From: Flavobacteriaceae bacterium
Lineage (GTDB): Bacteria > Bacteroidota > Bacteroidia > Flavobacteriales > Flavobacteriaceae
DNA: 42,144 nucleotides
Reading direction: 5' to 3'
NCBI GenBank assembly: GCA_021647885.1
Contig: JAKITV010000020.1
Location: 1 to 42,144, forward strand
Below the pieces are notes generated by a model. It did not search any database. It had not been told where the DNA came from and saw nothing but the letters and a program-made list of their open reading frames with translations. Made by a program: the position numbers and the translations under genes. Of this stretch, positions 1 to 9,123 are shown piece after piece (the first letter of the stretch is position 1; each line of letters opens with the position of its first letter).

Positions 1-1
1 C

Positions 2-469
2 TCTAAAGTTATACTTGTGGCCTCAACTCAATCAGCTGCAGATGCATCGAAGCATGATCAAAGAAGCCGTTTCTCAAACTATGGCCTTGGGGTAGATGTC
101 GCAGCACCTGGAAATCCAATTCTTTCAACTAGCAAACTTGGTAAGTATATAGCGCAGAGTGGAACCTCAATGGCAGCTCCCAATGCTGCAGGCGCAGCCG
201 CACTTATTTGGTCTGTAAATCCCGACTGGTCAAGAGATCAAGTGCTAGCAAAACTGATGACTTCTTCAGATGATATTGATGCACTAAACCCAAGATATAA
301 GCATAAGCTTGGCAATGGTAGAGTTAACTCATTTAGAGCACTCACCGAGGAAGTTAAGGCCCCGAGTGTAAGACAAGCTTGGTATTTTAAAAAAAATAAG
401 CTTGTAAATATTCATTTCTTATATGTTTTAATTGGTCTTGCAAATCGTCTGTTTGCCCAAAATCCATAA
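2..469 (+). CDS. Subtilisin-like serine protease (S8), 3' fragment; 5' end outside window
   Basis: The frame is open from base 2, so the gene begins upstream; a GTG at 17 is not a credible start. The visible part is the end of an S8 subtilase catalytic domain. It has a VILVAST strand, the RFSNYG loop, a DVAAPG motif and the catalytic-serine motif GTSMAAP, followed by the usual final helices (NPDWSRDQV) and the closing GNGRVNSFRAL. After about residue 120 the reading runs into sequence that, on the other strand, is the end of a truncated restriction-modification gene, so the last 30 or so residues are probably not native. The first 120 bases are about 46% G+C, against about 30% for bases 481-540. 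The serine is present, but Asp and His lie outside the window. The family is certain; whether the gene is intact upstream is unknown. Confidence 0.8.
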   Translation, partial: SKVILVASTQSAADASKHDQRSRFSNYGLGVDVAAPGNPILSTSKLGKYIAQSGTSMAAPNAAGAAALIWSVNPDWSRDQVLAKLMTSSDDIDALNPRYKHKLGNGRVNSFRALTEEVKAPSVRQAWYFKKNKLVNIHFLYVLIGLANRLFAQNP

Positions 470-2204
470 CAGATATATTTTTTTCTTCAAGACCAATTAA
501 AGTGTTTGCTGTTACAAACTTAAACTCTAAATTGGGTAAGGCTTTAATGCCTCGGTTTTCTGCTTTATCATTTATGGTCTCATCAATAACTAAAGAGAGG
601 AAACTACGTAATTTAGAAATTTCTGCTGCAATGGGTTGTATATCTACACCATAAATAGAGTTTTGTATAATACCCAGTTTTCTAACATAATCTGCATTTT
701 CGCTATCTAATTTTTCTTTCAGCATTTTTTTAGCCAATGCATTTGGTACGTTTTCTATTTGTTTGGCTTTCCACCAAGAAGCATCTGGATCGAGTTTGTG
801 TAATGCTAAAATAATTTTGTGTAATGCTCCCATTGGGAAAGCACCAGAACCACAAGCAGGATCTAAAATTTTAACATCGCTTAAAGCTTGTAAAATGGTT
901 TGGGTTTGGGTTTTGTTAAATCTATTTTCGCCTCCTTCTTTAAATAATTCTTCTAATAAATTATCTTCTTCAATGGCAGTTTTTGTTTTTAAATATTGAA
1001 TAAGCGATTGCTCTACCATATAATCTACAATCTCTCTTGGTGTATAGAAACTCCCAGTTGCTTTTCTTGCACTTTTTTTGGTATCTGGATCTATCTCTGC
1101 TAATAGATTTTCAAAAATAGTTCCTAACATTTCTGGATCTATACTTACTTCTGCATCATAAATGCTGTTTTCGTCTATGGTAAAATTGTATTGTTCTAAT
1201 ACTTTAAAAAGATCTAAAAACCAATCGTTTGGTATATCTAATGCAAAATTAGGATTTCTATTTTCACCAAAAAAATCATCAATATGTGACTCGAATAAAC
1301 TTCCATTTAAAAAAGGGATGATTTCTTGTTCAGAAGGTAAGTCATAAGAACTTCTTTCATCTTGTTTTTTATTCAACACCAAGAAAAATAATTTCTCTAA
1401 AATTGTATGGTAATAATTGTGTTGCTCGTTATTAACCTCTGCAACTGTATTAGAGGACAACCAACTTTCGGGAATTAGTGGAATACTGTTAACAGATTTT
1501 TTGTTTTTTAAAAACCAACAAAAAATGGTTCTGCCAATTAATCTTACAGCAAACTCTTGGTAGATTTTTCGGTTACCATCTGTTGGTGTAGAAGGTAAGG
1601 TTAGTGTGGTATTAAAATCTTCATTTCTGCTTCCAATTTTTACTTTACCACCAATTAAACCGTAAAAAGCTGTTGCAATATCTTGATAGAATAATTTGTT
1701 AAGAGGCTCAACACTAAATGCTTGTATAATTTCATCTAATGAATTAAAATTACAGCCACCAACTTGTCTAATAAATGTTTTGTTGGTTTGTTGTGGTGTT
1801 ACAAAATAGGTATAACGTTTAAAATCTGTAAATTCTTTTTTAGTGCCTAAATAGTTTGCTTTAACAAAACTAAACCTAAAGTTACCATCATTATCATAAA
1901 AAATAAATAATGAAGCGTCCTTAACCTCGTGTTTTAGAATCTTTTTTGCTATCTCATACTGTTTCTTTTTACCTGAACGTTCAGTAAGAGGGTCGGTAGT
2001 TTTTGAGGTAATTACAATTAAATCATCATTATCAATTACAGCTTCACCAATCTTTTCAATAGATTCGTACTTTTCAAAAATATCTTCTGTGAATAGATGA
2101 TTTAAATCTTTATCATCTGGTTTAAAGGAGCTAATTTTGGTTCTTAGAAATTGTAATAAAGTATCTCTACTTATATTTTGGATGAGATTATCAATAATTG
2201 GCAT
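387..2204 (-). pseudogene. Type IIG restriction-modification enzyme (Eco57I-like), C-terminally truncated
   Basis: Type IIG enzymes combine a nuclease, an N6-adenine methyltransferase and a target-recognition domain in one chain, usually of about 1000 residues or more; only 605 remain. The N-terminal region (about 40-95) has the acidic and KxxQYEIAKKIL pattern of these nuclease domains. A helical linker follows, then the methyltransferase: GSFYTPREIVDYMV (384-397), SAM-binding motif I DPACGSGAF (448-456) and a YGVDIQPIA strand (518-526). The frame ends at QAYFF just before the region where the catalytic NPPY motif would be expected, so motif IV and the whole recognition domain are missing. 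Methylation should therefore be impossible. The break falls where the gene meets the GC-richer subtilase fragment. A palindrome (ATGGCA/TGCCAT) lies immediately before the ATG. Real truncation or an assembly join both remain possible. Confidence 0.8.
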
Positions 2205-2467
2205 ATATGGCAGTTTATTGCCATAAAGATAGATAATATTTACTATTGTTTTAGAGTTTTTGTAAGTAATACAGTACAGTCTTCATAAAGCTTTATAAGC
2301 CTGGTTTTAGGCAGTTAAACACATAAAACGAGTTTCTGTTTAAACTAAAAAGACCTCTGAAACAGCCTGTAATTGCTTAATCATTAATATTTTACTTTTA
2401 TTGACTTTTTAATTTTTTCTTTCGTAAGTTCTATGTCTTTTCTAAAGTTAATATAAGAATAATCTTG

Positions 2468-2475
2468 TAATTTTG
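2468..2475 (+). promoter_or_regulatory. Bacteroidota -7 element (TAATTTTG) for the MtfA-like gene
   Basis: TAATTTTG matches the TAnnTTTG -7 consensus of Bacteroidota primary-sigma promoters. I see no TTG at the right distance for a -33 element. Its position argues for the ATG at 2501 rather than the in-frame TTG at 2477. Confidence 0.45.
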
Positions 2476-2500
2476 TTTGAGAGAAACCGTTAAGTATGTT

Positions 2501-3352
2501 ATGCCTTTAGCCTATATTTTAGAACAATATTCCTTACAAACTAAAATCTTACTTGTAATCTTTGCTTTAGCATTTGTAATGATTTTTGTTTATTATGGTA
2601 TTAGAACGATAGAGATAGGTTATGTAATGCGAAAAAAGAAACCTTTATTTATTCATAAGTATTTGTTTTTAAGAAAGCTTACACCGAAACAGCAATCTAT
2701 TTTAAATCAACATTTCCATTTTTATAAAAAATTGACCAAAAAAGAACAACGCTATTTTGTACATCGTGTAGCTTCATTTATAAAAGATAAAGATTTTATT
2801 GGTAGAGAAGGGTTAATCATTACAGATGAAGTTAAAATCCTTGTTTCAGCTACAGCAATAATGCTAACTTTTGGGTTTCGAAATTTTTATATAGGACTAA
2901 TTAATAAAATATTTATTTATCCAGAAGCTTTTTTTTCTATAGTTAATAAAGATTATCATAAGGGAGAATTTAATCCAAGATTAAGGGCAATTGTGTTGTC
3001 TTGGAAAGATTTTAAAAAGGGATTTAAAATTCCTCACGATAATATAAATTTAGGGATTCATGAGTTTGCTCATGCTATTCATTTAAATACACGTAAAGAA
3101 CATGATGTGAGTTCTAACATTTTTCAGGATGCGTTTAGTGAGCTGATGAATCTTTTAACAAAGAATGATGTATTAAAACAAAAACTAATAATGTCTAAAT
3201 ATTTTAGAGATTATGCCTATTCAAATCAGTATGAATTTGTAGCTGTAATTATAGAAACTTTTATAGAATCACCTACAGAATTTAAAGCCCAATTTCCTTT
3301 GGTTTATTCTAAAGTAAAACAAATGCTTAACTTTAATTTTGCAGGATATTAA
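2501..3352 (+). CDS. MtfA-like zinc metallopeptidase (M90 family) with N-terminal membrane anchor
   Basis: The protein has 283 residues from the ATG at 2501. An in-frame TTG at 2477 would sit on top of the -7 element. A hydrophobic segment at about 15-32 anchors it in the membrane. The zinc site HEFAH (187-191) follows an IPHDNINLGI strand, and a downstream NQYEFVAVIIETFIE segment supplies the distal glutamate typical of the MtfA/M90 peptidases. In enterobacteria MtfA is a cytosolic peptidase tied to glucose-transport control through Mlc. That partner is not expected here, so the substrate is unknown. The membrane segment differs from the soluble E. coli form. The gene is monocistronic, with a hairpin right after the stop codon. 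Confidence 0.82.
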   Translation: MPLAYILEQYSLQTKILLVIFALAFVMIFVYYGIRTIEIGYVMRKKKPLFIHKYLFLRKLTPKQQSILNQHFHFYKKLTKKEQRYFVHRVASFIKDKDFIGREGLIITDEVKILVSATAIMLTFGFRNFYIGLINKIFIYPEAFFSIVNKDYHKGEFNPRLRAIVLSWKDFKKGFKIPHDNINLGIHEFAHAIHLNTRKEHDVSSNIFQDAFSELMNLLTKNDVLKQKLIMSKYFRDYAYSNQYEFVAVIIETFIESPTEFKAQFPLVYSKVKQMLNFNFAGY

Positions 3353-3372
3353 TTTGATTTTTTAATCAAATT
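3351..3372 (+). terminator. Hairpin at the stop codon of the MtfA-like gene
   Basis: A perfect 9-bp stem (AATTTGATT / AATCAAATT) with a TTTT loop begins inside the TAA stop codon. It is AT-only, and the following tract is not a clean T-run, so it is a weak intrinsic terminator or an mRNA-end stabiliser. Confidence 0.45.
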
Positions 3373-3448
3373 ATCTAACATGATTTTTATCATACTTTTT
3401 TTTGGTTTCAACTTTTATCTTTAATGATGAATTTTAAACGGTAAGGTT

Positions 3449-3868
3449 ATGATTAAAAGAGAACCTATTTCAGCAATAATGACTAAAGATGTAATTACTT
3501 TAAGTAAATCTGATAGTTTAGAGTTAGCTGAGCATTTGTTTAAATCACATCATATAAGACATATTCCAGTTGTAAAAGGAGAAAAAATAATTGGAATGTT
3601 AAGTTATACCGATTTGCTTCGTATTAGTTTTGCCGATGCTGTAGATGAAGAAGAAGAAACTGTGGATGCGGTTGTTTATAATATGTTTTCAATTGGTCAG
3701 GTTATGGCTAGAAACCTAACAAGTGTCTCTTCTACTACTACAATTAAAGAAGTTGCAGAGATTTTGTCAAAAAAAGAATTTCATGCTATCCCAGTTGTAG
3801 ATAATAAAAAACTTGTAGGTATAGTAACCACAACCGATTTAATAAATTATTTATTAAAACAGTTTTAA
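3449..3868 (+). CDS. Two-CBS-domain protein
   Basis: This 139-residue protein consists of two CBS domains back to back. The first covers about residues 5-60 (ISAIMTKDVITL, HIPVVKGEKIIGMLSYTDL). The second covers about 78-139 (QVMARNLTSV, HAIPVVDNKKLVGIVTTTDL). Such pairs bind adenine nucleotides and act as regulatory modules. Without a fused catalytic domain the partner cannot be read from sequence. It stands alone, and its stop is six bases from the convergent rpe gene. A GGTAAGG stretch upstream of the ATG is only a weak ribosome-binding candidate. Confidence 0.88.
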   Translation: MIKREPISAIMTKDVITLSKSDSLELAEHLFKSHHIRHIPVVKGEKIIGMLSYTDLLRISFADAVDEEEETVDAVVYNMFSIGQVMARNLTSVSSTTTIKEVAEILSKKEFHAIPVVDNKKLVGIVTTTDLINYLLKQF

Positions 3869-3874
3869 ATATTT

Positions 3875-4537
3875 TTATGAATTAGCTATTGCTTTTAAAT
3901 CTTTGATTGTCTTTGTCTGATTTTCACTTCTAAACACATAACTTCCAGCAACAAGCACATCTGCTCCAGCATCAATAAGTGCTTTTGCATTTTTATTGGT
4001 AACGCCTCCATCAATTTCAATTAAGGTGGAAGCTCCTTTACGAGAAATTAAATCTTTAAGTTGTTTAACTTTATTATAAGTATTCTCTATAAAGCTTTGA
4101 CCACCAAATCCAGGATTAACACTCATAACCAAAACCAAATCTATATCTTTTATTATGTCTTCTAACACATTAATATTTGTATGAGGATTAAGGGCAACTC
4201 CAGCTTTCATGCCTTCGGTTTTTATAGCTTGTAAAGTCCTATGTAAATGAGTGCAAGCTTCGTAATGCACTGTTAATATATTACTTCCTAAATCGGCAAA
4301 TGTTTTGATATATCTGTCTGGATCAACAATCATTAAATGTACATCTATAGTTTTTTTGGCATGTTTAGAAATAACTTTTAAAACAGGCATTCCAAACGAT
4401 ATATTTGGGACAAAAACACCATCCATTATATCTATATGAAACCAGTTGGCTTCACTATTATTAACCATTTCTATATCGCGTTGCAGGTTTCCAAAATCGG
4501 CAGCTAAAATTGAAGGTGCAATTAATTTAGAACTCAT
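3875..4537 (-). CDS. rpe: Ribulose-phosphate 3-epimerase
   Basis: The enzyme interconverts ribulose 5-phosphate and xylulose 5-phosphate in the non-oxidative pentose phosphate pathway. At 220 residues it has the family's normal length. Diagnostic segments of the TIM barrel are SILAADFGNL at the N-terminus, HIDIMDGVFVPNISFG with the catalytic and metal-binding His/Asp, DVHLMI, VMSVNPGFGGQSF, and the C-terminal IEIDGGV phosphate-binding turn. The gene is transcribed alone, with a TATATTTG -7 element just upstream, and converges on the CBS gene. Confidence 0.96.
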   Translation of the reverse strand: MSSKLIAPSILAADFGNLQRDIEMVNNSEANWFHIDIMDGVFVPNISFGMPVLKVISKHAKKTIDVHLMIVDPDRYIKTFADLGSNILTVHYEACTHLHRTLQAIKTEGMKAGVALNPHTNINVLEDIIKDIDLVLVMSVNPGFGGQSFIENTYNKVKQLKDLISRKGASTLIEIDGGVTNKNAKALIDAGADVLVAGSYVFRSENQTKTIKDLKAIANS

Positions 4538-4563
4538 AAATAGTTGTGTTGTTGTTATTTTTG

Positions 4564-4571
4564 CAAATATA
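4564..4571 (-). promoter_or_regulatory. -7 element for rpe (TATATTTG)
   Basis: On the minus strand the sequence reads TATATTTG, an exact TAnnTTTG match, 26 bases before the rpe ATG. No TTG is found at the usual distance. A GC-rich hairpin (4591-4610) lies just upstream. Confidence 0.5.
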
Positions 4572-4590
4572 GTAATATTGGGCCAAAGAG

Positions 4591-4610
4591 ATCACGCCTT
4601 TTGGCGTGAT
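4591..4610. repeat. Perfect palindrome ATCACGCC-TTTT-GGCGTGAT
   Basis: An 8-bp perfect stem with a TTTT loop sits in the sigma gene-rpe gap. A second hairpin, TTGGATTA/TAATCCAA, follows at 4623-4644. They may be extra termination or mRNA-end structures, or members of a dispersed palindrome family; a partly similar hairpin with a TCAC.C / G.GTGA stem lies at 24543-24558. Confidence 0.5.
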
Positions 4611-4653
4611 TAGTTCAACTAATTGGATTAAAAAAATAATCCAAAGTTTCACT

Positions 4654-4689
4654 AAAAAAAACGAACCCTCGGTAATCAGCCAAGGGTTC
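4654..4689 (-). terminator. Second intrinsic terminator of the sigma-factor gene
   Basis: On the minus strand GAACCCT and AGGGTTC form a 7-bp stem, with two further G-C pairs beyond a mismatch. It is followed directly by GTTTTTTTT. This is a textbook intrinsic terminator and lies just downstream of another one. Confidence 0.8.
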
Positions 4690-4700
4690 TTTCATCAATC

Positions 4701-4728
4701 AAAAAACGAACAGTTATGATTAACTGTT
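4701..4728 (-). terminator. First intrinsic terminator of the sigma-factor gene
   Basis: AACAGTTA-ATCA-TAACTGTT forms an 8-bp perfect stem on the minus strand and is followed by CGTTTTTTG. It lies 34 bases past the sigma-factor stop codon. Confidence 0.75.
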
Positions 4729-4761
4729 TGTTACTTTTATTTAGTCGTAAATATAATATTA

Positions 4762-5625
4762 TTATCCTAAATATGTTTTTAATATTTTGCTGCGAGATGT
4801 ATGTTTAAGTCTTCGTATTGCTTTTTCTTTAATTTGTCTAACACGCTCACGAGTTAAATCGAAGGTTTCTCCAATTTCTTCTAATGTCATAGGATGTTGG
4901 TTGCCTAAACCAAAATACAAACGTATAACATCTGCTTCACGTGGTGTTAACGTGTCTAATGCTCTTTCAATTTCTGTGCGTAATGACTCATGTAATAAAT
5001 CTCTATCTGGATTTGGAGATTCTCCACTTCGTAATACATCGTAAAGGTTTGAATCTTCGCCTTCAACTAAAGGCGCATCCATAGAGACATGACGACCAGA
5101 ATTTTTCATAGATTCCTTAACGTCATTAATCGTCATATCTAATTCTTTTGCAATTTCTTCAGCACTTGGTGGGCGCTCATGAGATTGCTCAAGAAAAGCA
5201 TAGGTTTTATTAATTTTATTAATTGAACCAATTTTGTTTAAAGGTAAACGTACAATACGAGATTGCTCTGCTAATGCTTGAAGAATCGATTGACGAATCC
5301 ACCAAACTGCATACGAAATAAATTTAAAACCACGAGTTTCATCAAAACGTTGCGCTGCTTTAATTAACCCTAAATTACCTTCATTTATTAAATCTGGTAA
5401 GGTTAAACCTTGGTTTTGGTACTGCTTTGCCACAGAAACAACGAAACGTAAATTGGCTTTGGTTAACTTTTCTAAAGCTAATTGGTCTCCAGCTTTAATA
5501 CGTTGTGCTAATTCTACTTCTTCGTCTGCAGTAATTAAGTCAACTTTTCCTATTTCTTGAAGATATTTATCTAATGAAGCGGTTTCTCTATTGGTAACCT
5601 GCTTGGTAATTTTGAGTTGTCTCAT
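4762..5625 (-). CDS. rpoD: RNA polymerase primary sigma factor (short RpoD/SigA)
   Basis: This sigma-70 protein directs RNA polymerase to housekeeping promoters. It has 287 residues and lacks region 1.1 and the long non-conserved insert of the E. coli protein, as is usual in Bacteroidota. Region 1.2 is near the start ([16 protein letters not shown]). Region 2 contains [19 protein letters not shown] and [18 protein letters not shown], followed by [15 protein letters not shown]. Region 3 carries RIVRLPLN, and region 4 ends in [28 protein letters not shown], the -35-binding helix-turn-helix. AGGAGA stands about 10 bases before the ATG, a ribosome-binding site uncommon in this window. Two terminators follow the gene. 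It is divergent from the SDR gene. Confidence 0.96.
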   Translation of the reverse strand: MRQLKITKQVTNRETASLDKYLQEIGKVDLITADEEVELAQRIKAGDQLALEKLTKANLRFVVSVAKQYQNQGLTLPDLINEGNLGLIKAAQRFDETRGFKFISYAVWWIRQSILQALAEQSRIVRLPLNKIGSINKINKTYAFLEQSHERPPSAEEIAKELDMTINDVKESMKNSGRHVSMDAPLVEGEDSNLYDVLRSGESPNPDRDLLHESLRTEIERALDTLTPREADVIRLYFGLGNQHPMTLEEIGETFDLTRERVRQIKEKAIRRLKHTSRSKILKTYLG

Positions 5626-5723
5626 CTATAGTTCTCCTATTATGTTTTTAAGGGATTATTAAACGTGTCTATTGGTTATACGTATATTTAAGGCAAAATG
5701 TTACAAAAAAGTTGAAATACTTT

Positions 5724-5731
5724 TATTTTTG
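5724..5731 (+). promoter_or_regulatory. -7 element (TATTTTTG) for the SDR gene
   Basis: TATTTTTG matches TAnnTTTG and lies 45 bases before the ATG at 5777. The nearest upstream TTG (5712) is too close to be a -33 element. Confidence 0.4.
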
Positions 5732-5776
5732 TTTCGTTCTATAATTAATTACAACAAAAAACAAAAAATAATTTTC

Positions 5777-6607
5777 ATGCATAATTTAAAACATAATAAA
5801 ACAGCATTAGTTACAGGTGCTGCGTCTGGATTAGGGTTTGAGTTTTCACAGTTATTGGCAAAAGATTCTTACAATTTAATATTAATTGATATAGATGCAA
5901 AAAACCTTGAATATGCACAAAAGCGTATTCAAAAAACCTATAATACAAACGTACAGATCTTAGTAAAAGATTTATCTAAACCCAATATTGCTCAAGAGAT
6001 TTTTTATGATATTAAAGACACACAAGTTGATGTGTTAATAAATAATGCAGGATTTGGTTTATTTGGTGCGTTTTCTGATACCAAATGGCAACGTGAGTCT
6101 GAAATGTTGAATTTACATATAAACACAACTACACAATTAACTAAGCTATTATTAAAAGGAATGGTAGATAGGAGTAATGGAATGATTTTAAACATTTCTT
6201 CTTTAGCAGCCTTTTTACCTGGACCGTTAATGTCAATATATTACGCTTCTAAGGCTTATATTTTATCATTTTCTGAAGCTATAGCAAATGAATTGAAAGG
6301 AACAGGAGTTACTGTAACAGCTTTATGTCCTGGACAAACAAAAACTTCTTTTCAAGAAGTTGTTTCAGGCACATCATCTAAAAATAAAGAAGCTTTTAAT
6401 ATGGCATGTCCTAAAGGAGTAGCCAATTATGGTTATAAAGCTATGCTAAAAGGGAAAACAGTTGCAATTCCTGGGAGATTTAATAAGTTTTTAGCCACCT
6501 TATCAAGATTTGTTCCACGAAAAATGACAACCTCTATTGTTAGAAAAATTCAAGAAAAGAATAGAAAAGAAGAGATAATCAAAACTCCAAAATTAATGGT
6601 TGACTAA
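5777..6607 (+). CDS. Short-chain dehydrogenase/reductase (SDR)
   Basis: An NAD(P)-dependent oxidoreductase of the classical SDR fold, 276 residues from the ATG at 5777. The frame is open further upstream, but the earlier GTG (5672) would add a non-conserved 35-residue leader across the likely promoter. Visible features are the nucleotide-binding TGAASGLG (13-20), an acidic end of beta-2 (LIDID), the NNAG motif (89-92), NISS with the catalytic serine, and Tyr155/Lys159 in YYASK. LCPGQTKTSF follows. The C-terminal region (RFNKFLATLSRFVPRKMTTSIVRK) resembles DltE/YqjQ-type members. The substrate is unknown. A strong hairpin follows the stop. Confidence 0.88.
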   Translation: MHNLKHNKTALVTGAASGLGFEFSQLLAKDSYNLILIDIDAKNLEYAQKRIQKTYNTNVQILVKDLSKPNIAQEIFYDIKDTQVDVLINNAGFGLFGAFSDTKWQRESEMLNLHINTTTQLTKLLLKGMVDRSNGMILNISSLAAFLPGPLMSIYYASKAYILSFSEAIANELKGTGVTVTALCPGQTKTSFQEVVSGTSSKNKEAFNMACPKGVANYGYKAMLKGKTVAIPGRFNKFLATLSRFVPRKMTTSIVRKIQEKNRKEEIIKTPKLMVD

Positions 6608-6612
6608 TAAAA

Positions 6613-6639
6613 AACCGCTTCATTTACTATGAAGCGGTT
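6613..6639. terminator. Bidirectional terminator between the SDR gene and pnp
   Basis: AACCGCTTCAT-TTACT-ATGAAGCGGTT is an 11-bp perfect stem with A-rich and T-rich flanks. It sits between two convergent genes and can serve both. Confidence 0.85.
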
Positions 6640-6663
6640 ATAATTTTATTTGTTTAAAAGAAA

Positions 6664-8901
6664 TTAATCTTGTTTCTCTTCTCTAGGTCCTCTATCGTCA
6701 CGGCGATTGTCTCTTCCGCGATTATCACGTCCACGATTGTCACGCCCTCTATTATTATCTCTTGGAGGTCTTGCTACATAACCTTCAGGCTTTTCTAACA
6801 ATGCTTTTCGAGATACTTTTTCTTTACGTGTTCTTGGGTCAACTCCAAAGTATTTCACGTCAAGAATATCTCCAATATTTACAACATCTGTAACGTTGTT
6901 GGTACGTTCCCAAGCCAATTCGCTTACGTGTAATAACACTTCGTTTCCAGGAGCTTCAGTATATTCTACAACAGCGCCAAAGTCAAGTATTTTTATAACT
7001 TTAACTTCGTAAACACTGCCTTTTTCGGGTTTGAATAAAAGGGATTCAATTTTTGCTAAAACTGCATCAATACCATCTTGATTAGTTCCTAAAATTTCAA
7101 CAATACCTTCTTCGGTTACTGGATCTTCATTAATAACGATAGTACAACCAGTTTCTTTTTGTAATTCCTGAATTACTTTTCCACCAGGACCAATTAATGC
7201 ACCAATATAATCACCAGGAATAGTTCTGGTAACCATTTTAGGAGCATGGGCTTTTACATCAGCATTTGGTTGTGCTATTGTCTCGGTTATTTTCTCTAAA
7301 ATATGTAAACGCCCATCACGTGCTTGTTTTAGTGCATTTACCAATATATCGTGAGATAATCCTTTAATTTTAATATCCATTTGGCAAGCAGTAATGCCTT
7401 CAGAAGTACCTGTTACTTTAAAATCCATATCTCCTAAATGATCTTCATCACCAAGTATATCGCTTAATACAGCATGTTTTTTACCATCGCTAATTAATCC
7501 CATAGCAATACCTGAAACAGGTCTTTTTAGTTGAACACCAGCATCCATTAGTGCCATGGTTCCAGAACAAACAGTTGCCATAGAAGACGAGCCGTTAGAT
7601 TCTAAAACTTCAGATACTACTCTAAGTGTATAAGGACAATCATCAGGAATCATACCTTTTAATCCACGTTGCGCTAAATTACCATGACCAACTTCACGAC
7701 GCGATGTTCCTCTTAAAGGTCTTGCTTCTCCAGTACAAAAAGGAGGGAAGTTATAGTGCAAATAAAATGTTTCTTCACCTTCGTAAGACGGCATGTCTAT
7801 TTTGTTAGCTTCTCTCGATGTTCCAAGAGTTACTGTTGCTAATGCCTGCGTTTCTCCACGAGTAAAGATTGCTGAACCATGTGTAGATGGTAAGTAATCT
7901 ACTTCGCACCAAATAGGTCTAATATCTGTAGTTTTTCTTCCATCTAAACGTAAGCCTTCATTTAAAGTTAAATTTCTAATAGCTTCTTTTTGAGCTTTGC
8001 TGTAGTATTTAGAAATTAAATCGGCCAGTTCCTCTTGCTCTTCTTCTGAGAACAACGCATTCACTTCATCTTTTACTTCACTAAATGCTAAACTACGTTC
8101 TTGTTTAGATAATCCTTGTTTCGCAATGGCATAACATCTATCATAAGCAGCTTCCTGTATTTTTTTTGCTAGATCTTCATCCTCTTCAGCAGTATCGTAT
8201 TCTCTAACTTCTTTTTTACCAACGGCTTCTGCCAAACGAACTTGAGCAGCAATTTGTATTTTAATAGCTTCGTGTGCAAATTTAATAGCATCTGCCATCT
8301 CTTCTTCGCTACATTCATCCATTTCACCTTCAACCATCATCACAGAATCTGCCGAAGCTCCAATCATCATATCCATATCTGCTTCTGCTAATTGTGTTCT
8401 GCTTGGGTTGATAACGAATTCACCATTAACTCTTGCAACACGTGTTTCAGAAATTGGACATTCAAAAGGAAAATCACTTAATTGTATTGCTGCAGAAGCA
8501 GCTAAACCAGCTAAAGCATCAGGCATTATATCTTCATCATGAGACATTAGCTGAATCATAACTTGTGTTTCGGCGTGATAATCTTTAGGGAATAATGGAC
8601 GTAAAACCCTGTCCACTAAACGCATAGTCAAAACTTCGCCATCACTAGGTCTTGCTTCTCTTTTAAAGAAACCACCAGGATAACGTCCTGCTGCTGCAAA
8701 TTTTTCTCTGTAATCTACCGTTAATGGTAAAAAATCAACAGGACTTGCTTTGTAATTAGATACAACTGTACATAATAACATGGCATTTCCCATTTGTACT
8801 ACTACCGAACCATGAGCCTGTTTGGCTAATTTTCCGGTTTCGATGGAAATCTCTCTTCCATCACCAAGGTCAATGACCTCTCTAAAAACTTTTGGAATCA
8901 T
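6664..8901 (-). CDS. pnp: Polynucleotide phosphorylase
   Basis: A 3'-to-5' phosphorolytic exoribonuclease that forms a homotrimer and turns over mRNA. It has 745 residues in the standard order: first RNase PH domain (about 10-230), helical linker, second RNase PH domain (about 310-540, with [38 protein letters not shown] and SGIAMGL), KH domain (about 555-615, [16 protein letters not shown]), then S1 (about 625-690, [20 protein letters not shown]). The extreme C-terminus is a charged low-complexity tail made of repeated RGRDN units, a plausible RNA-binding extension. It lies upstream of no other minus-strand gene before the terminator at 6613, and rpsO follows the usual pnp-rpsO linkage but in the reverse order to E. 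coli. Confidence 0.97.
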   Translation of the reverse strand: MIPKVFREVIDLGDGREISIETGKLAKQAHGSVVVQMGNAMLLCTVVSNYKASPVDFLPLTVDYREKFAAAGRYPGGFFKREARPSDGEVLTMRLVDRVLRPLFPKDYHAETQVMIQLMSHDEDIMPDALAGLAASAAIQLSDFPFECPISETRVARVNGEFVINPSRTQLAEADMDMMIGASADSVMMVEGEMDECSEEEMADAIKFAHEAIKIQIAAQVRLAEAVGKKEVREYDTAEEDEDLAKKIQEAAYDRCYAIAKQGLSKQERSLAFSEVKDEVNALFSEEEQEELADLISKYYSKAQKEAIRNLTLNEGLRLDGRKTTDIRPIWCEVDYLPSTHGSAIFTRGETQALATVTLGTSREANKIDMPSYEGEETFYLHYNFPPFCTGEARPLRGTSRREVGHGNLAQRGLKGMIPDDCPYTLRVVSEVLESNGSSSMATVCSGTMALMDAGVQLKRPVSGIAMGLISDGKKHAVLSDILGDEDHLGDMDFKVTGTSEGITACQMDIKIKGLSHDILVNALKQARDGRLHILEKITETIAQPNADVKAHAPKMVTRTIPGDYIGALIGPGGKVIQELQKETGCTIVINEDPVTEEGIVEILGTNQDGIDAVLAKIESLLFKPEKGSVYEVKVIKILDFGAVVEYTEAPGNEVLLHVSELAWERTNNVTDVVNIGDILDVKYFGVDPRTRKEKVSRKALLEKPEGYVARPPRDNNRGRDNRGRDNRGRDNRRDDRGPREEKQD

Positions 8902-9034
8902 AAATATTTTAATTCTAAATTAAACAATGGTCGTTGTGTTGTTTAATACCAATTTACATTTAATTGGCGTTGTAGTTGTTGTGTGACATAAAATGTCTGA
9001 CCAATGAAAAACTATTAATTAGCTTCTTCTTTTT

Positions 9035-9055
9035 ATCCTGAATTTATTTCAGGAT
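9035..9055. repeat. Palindrome ATCCTGAA-TTTAT-TTCAGGAT
   Basis: An 8-bp perfect stem with a five-base loop in the rpsO-pnp gap, followed by CTTTT on the plus strand. From memory this GATCCTGAA/TTCAGGATC type is common between genes in flavobacteria. It could be a mobile extragenic palindrome rather than a terminator. Confidence 0.5.
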
Positions 9056-9065
9056 CTTTTAAATA

Positions 9066-9087
9066 AGCCTCGATTTTTTTCGAGGCT
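9066..9087. terminator. Hairpin AGCCTCGA-TTTTTT-TCGAGGCT
   Basis: An 8-bp perfect stem with a loop of six T on the plus strand (six A on the minus). It is the middle of three consecutive hairpins downstream of rpsO. It has no clean T-run on the minus strand, so its role as a terminator is uncertain. Confidence 0.4.
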
Positions 9088-9091
9088 AAAC

Positions 9092-9118
9092 AAAAAACCA
9101 CACTAAAAAAGTGTGGTT
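9092..9118 (-). terminator. Intrinsic terminator of rpsO
   Basis: AACCACACT / AGTGTGGTT form a 9-bp perfect stem with a five-base loop. On the minus strand the stem is followed by TTTTG, giving a T-run, a few bases after the rpsO stop. Confidence 0.85.
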
Positions 9119-9123
9119 ATTTT

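Noticed and set aside
4591-4610. Riboswitch upstream of rpe
   Set aside because: It lies upstream of the -7 element, so it would not be in the rpe transcript.
9066-9118. Possible CRISPR-like array of hairpins
   Set aside because: The hairpins have different sequences and no regular spacers; they are terminators or dispersed palindromes.
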